Shown here in pieces: positions 20,585 to 22,661 of a DNA stretch of 22,661 nucleotides (positions are counted from its first letter, which is position 1; the number at the start of each line of letters is the position of its first letter). A program made the translations under genes and the position numbers. Source of the DNA: Echinostoma caproni (lineage: Eukaryota; Platyhelminthes; Trematoda; Plagiorchiida; Echinostomatidae); contig UZAN01043735.1 in the NCBI GenBank assembly GCA_900618425.1, forward strand, positions 17,104 through 39,764. The letters run 5' to 3'. The notes under the pieces were generated by a model. The model searched no databases. It was not told where the DNA came from and was given only the letters and a program-made list of their open reading frames with translations.

Positions 20585-20937
20585 GGAAGCACTAGACAGC
20601 TGTTTTGACCTGGTTGGGTCTCATCAGCAGTAAGAATACATCGACCCAGCTATGGATCGAACCCGAGACCTCACAGGCAGAACGCAAGCATGGTACCCAC
20701 TCAGCACCCGAGCAGCTGATCAGACCGTTTTCCATTTTCCATTCACACGATATAGCACAGTTCATCTTTGCGAGTCTGTTGCGGACCTCGCGCCTGACTG
20801 ATCTCAGCACTAGCCTCTGCGGTTATGAATTGGTTGAAAAGACACCCGCAACCTGACTACTTGTTTCAAGTGAGTAATGGAGGATTGAATTCAATTTAAA
20901 AGACCCAACCAGGTCAAAACAGCTGTCCAGTGCTTCC
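20585..20937 (-). mobile_element. tRNA-like/hammerhead repeat with 37-bp inverted ends
   Basis: The left end 20585-20621 and right end 20901-20937 are inverted copies with one mismatch in 37, starting GGAAGCACTAGACAGCTG. The minus strand carries A-box-like GGTGCTGAGTGGGTACC (about 20691-20708), B-box-like GGTTCGATCC (20654-20663) and a hammerhead motif (20589-20633). The right end is a second hammerhead 3' half (stem II, AAAA, stem III, GTC) on the plus strand, so the two hammerhead halves point in opposite directions. Internal segments TCTCAGCACTAG and AGTAATGGAGGATTGAA are shared with the 10.7- and 14.3-kb repeats. No target-site duplication is evident. Confidence 0.75.
20589..20633 (-). 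ncRNA. hammerhead-ribozyme-like motif (type I), G12 replaced
   Basis: Minus-strand order: stem I strand TTACTG (20628-20633), perfect core CTGATGA (20621-20627), stem II GACC-CAACCA-GGTC (20607-20620), AAAA in place of GAAA, palindromic stem III ACAGCTGT (20596-20603), GTC (20595-20597) and stem I strand TAGTGC (20589-20594). All helices pair; stem I has five pairs, two of them G-U. The G12 to A change predicts loss of cleavage. The short palindromic stem III is the type known from schistosome hammerheads. Confidence 0.7.
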
Positions 20938-21130
20938 AGCTTCATTGGCTTTATACACCAAGAATTTCCCTTTGACACTGAATGAAATCTTTCCATACTT
21001 TCATGCAAAATCAAGATGAGCTGGTCAACTAATTGGAACTTGCCCAACCTGTTAATGTGGATAGCCTAAATGCTGCACTTTTTAACCTTTAAATGATCTC
21101 CTGTCTCTATACCCCACAAAGTGCCTATTT

Positions 21131-21616
21131 ACCGAAGACCCGGTCACCCATGAGGAGGTCTATCATCATCAAACTAGGAAAATCACGAGTGCAGTTGGTC
21201 TATATTTGTCTGTGCTCACATATGGCACTGGTTCACTCGCAGAGATGTTTACATTCCTTATTACCAAATCCATTTATACCTGTTCAATTCCAGATTCCGA
21301 GAAACCGTTCACCATTGTTCCCATTCCCAAAACTTTTTCAAATGGCATTTTATCCAGTCACTTTCGTCTCATCGCCATCACTTCCTCTGGACTTAGACTA
21401 GCAGAACGCGCTATTCTCACCAGCTTGCAGTCTGGTATTAATGTTCCCAATGACCCACTTCAGTTTTTATATAAATCAACTAGATGTAGCTTGGATGCTG
21501 CCTTATCACTGATGCACTCGATTTGCAAATCTTTCCATGCTTCCCAAAAATCCGTTCATTGTGTTTTCCTTCATTTTTCTTGCACTTTTGGTTTCGTTTT
21601 ATGATCTCTTCTTCTC
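21131..21616 (+). pseudogene. LINE (CR1/Jockey-like) reverse transcriptase, N-terminal half, interrupted
   Basis: One frame runs from about 21131 to the stop at 21602-21604. It reads EDPVTHEEVYHH, GSLAEMFTFLITKSIYTCSI, IPDSEKPFTIVPIPKTFSNG, HFRLIAITSSGLRLAERAIL, NDPLQFLYKSTRCSLDAALS and VHCVFLHFSCTFGFVL. These correspond to the RT fingers ('S.WK.a.i.PI.K', 'yRPI..tS...k..E') and to motif A, where the usual FLDFxxAFD reads FLHFSCTFG, so the catalytic Asp positions are changed. After the stop, SLLL (21605-21616) still fits the LINE. The next codon begins PLE sequence, so the LINE is cut by an insertion or deletion right after motif A. The lost half is not seen before the window ends. Confidence 0.85.
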
Positions 21617-22445
21617 TGAGAACCAGGTCGCATTTCTTGATGTTTACCTCAAACGCTTTAAAGAGGGCTTTCTCCAGCACTCGGTGTATAGAAACAGGAC
21701 GTGGTCGGGTCAATACATTCATTTGCGGAGTTTCCTTTCTCTCAAAAGAAAACGAAACTTGATTCAATGTCTCGCTAACAGAGCGCAAAAATCTGCTTCG
21801 CTGATACAGTTCAGAACTAATTAGAATTCCTGTGCCAGGTCTTTCAACAAACTGGATACCCGGATCGATGTTTGTGTGGGCAGCATATTAAAACCCCAGA
21901 CGAATGAGGGGGAAATTGTTGGTGTAGAAAAGAAACCAGCTTACATAAAACTGGCATTTACAGGTAACACTATAACGAAAATAGTTACTCGAACGTTGAC
22001 AACTGCGATCAGCCAAACTTTCCATTCTGCGAAATTGTGTGTCACATTCGCATCCAAACCGGCCCTCACGCGGTAGCTCAAAGAAAAAGCTCCTGTTTAT
22101 GCGATCTCATTCTGCGTTCTATCTTCCATTTGTTCCTGCGGAACAACGTACATCGATCGCACGAGCAGACGCTTGACTCAGAGAGTTCGTGACCCTCATC
22201 CGGCTTGGGTGCACACTGGGGTGAAAAAGTCAAATACGAGCGCAATCTGTTCACACCTTGTCGAGTCAGGTCATTTAGTTGAATTGATCAGAGCATTTTG
22301 TCCCCTATACCAGGTTGTGAAAAATAATCTAAGGGGATTAAACATCGCATCCTGGCCAGCGCGCAGGCAATGGGAATCCGCATCTACAATCCACTCTTGT
22401 GTGCACAAAAACAATTTGTGAAGATATTTTGTCTCCCACGGTCCT
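21617..22445 (+). pseudogene. Penelope-like element (copy B): RT C-terminus plus GIY-YIG endonuclease, 5'-truncated
   Basis: PLE sequence starts abruptly at about 21617 with ENQVAFLDVYLKRFKEGF and continues HSVYRNRTWSGQYIHLRSF and NLIQCLANRAQ. A short segment in another frame reads FQQTGYPDR. The first frame returns with GVEKKPAYIKLAFTG and ITKIVTRTLTTAISQTF. After an in-frame TAG at about 22074 it reads ICSCGTTYIDRTSRRLTQRV, the endonuclease start, with YIG mutated to YID. ICSHLVESGH follows. A frameshift near 22340 gives ILASAQAMGIRIYNPLLCAQ, where the catalytic Glu is replaced by Gln. The RT catalytic part was never inserted. It is a dead copy of the same family as 12045-12867 (shared IRIYNPLLCAQK / IRLHNPPLCAEK). 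Confidence 0.85.
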
Positions 22446-22661
22446 CCACTCACCCCATTTTCATCCGGCCTTCCCAATTTGTATTTGTATAGAATTTTGC
22501 GTGAACAGATGACCGCATTTCAGTCAAAAATTACACATCATCAATAGAGAGAAATAATATGAGCAGAACATTCAACCTACAAGGTTGTTCAGAAATTCAG
22601 AAGAAACGCTCTGTCGGTTTACAAGGATTCTGTCAAGAACTGGGGTATTTCCTTAGAGGTT

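Noticed and set aside
20585..20937. DNA transposon defined by 37-bp TIRs
   Set aside because: The TIRs are hammerhead halves, no duplication flanks them, and a sister copy has different inverted ends.
1..22661. CRISPR array, bacterial operon or phage
   Set aside because: No regularly spaced direct repeats, no coding density and no Shine-Dalgarno pattern; content is eukaryotic retroelement debris.

Overview
The window looks like repeat-rich, non-coding DNA from a large eukaryotic genome, most probably a flatworm and likely a digenean fluke. The reasons are the AT-leaning composition, the lack of bacterial-style coding density, and the repeat mix: Penelope-like elements (PLEs) with GIY-YIG endonucleases, a CR1/Jockey-like LINE, and short tRNA-like repeats joined to hammerhead-ribozyme-like sequence. 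The taxon is an inference from this mix; no host gene was found to test it.

Layout. 1001-1943 (-) is a decayed LINE reverse transcriptase. 2508-2656 is a 149-bp near-perfect hairpin. 2982-4050 is a composite of two PLE endonuclease fragments in opposite orientation, bounded by a 13-bp direct repeat that looks like a target-site duplication. 4051-7053 has nothing I recognise. 7054-7290 is a tRNA-like repeat. 7291-10675 has only unassigned open frames. 10676-10965 is another tRNA-like repeat. 12045-12867 (+) is a decayed PLE with reverse transcriptase C-terminus and endonuclease. 14396-14616 is a tRNA-like/hammerhead repeat with inverted ends, directly 3' of a PLE endonuclease frame (14698-15279, -) that is still open. 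18200-18360 (-) and 18449-18581 (+) are two more tRNA-like/hammerhead repeats. 19968-20129 is a short frame resembling a retroelement aspartic protease. 20585-20937 is a tRNA-like/hammerhead repeat with 37-bp inverted ends. 21131-21616 (+) is a LINE reverse transcriptase broken by a 5'-truncated PLE at 21617-22445.

Most interesting signal. At least three repeats can be folded base by base into a type I hammerhead: a 5-6 bp stem I, a CUGAYGA-type core, stem II, GAAA or AAAA, a very short stem III and a GUC cleavage site. They sit next to Pol III A/B-box-like sequence. In four copies, two GUC-like sites lie 112-124 bp apart, as if the unit were a tandem of about 120-nt self-cleaving monomers. 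This resembles the known schistosome SM-alpha hammerhead SINEs, but the short period and the inverted ends stand out. All assignments were made by eye; no searches or folding programs were run.
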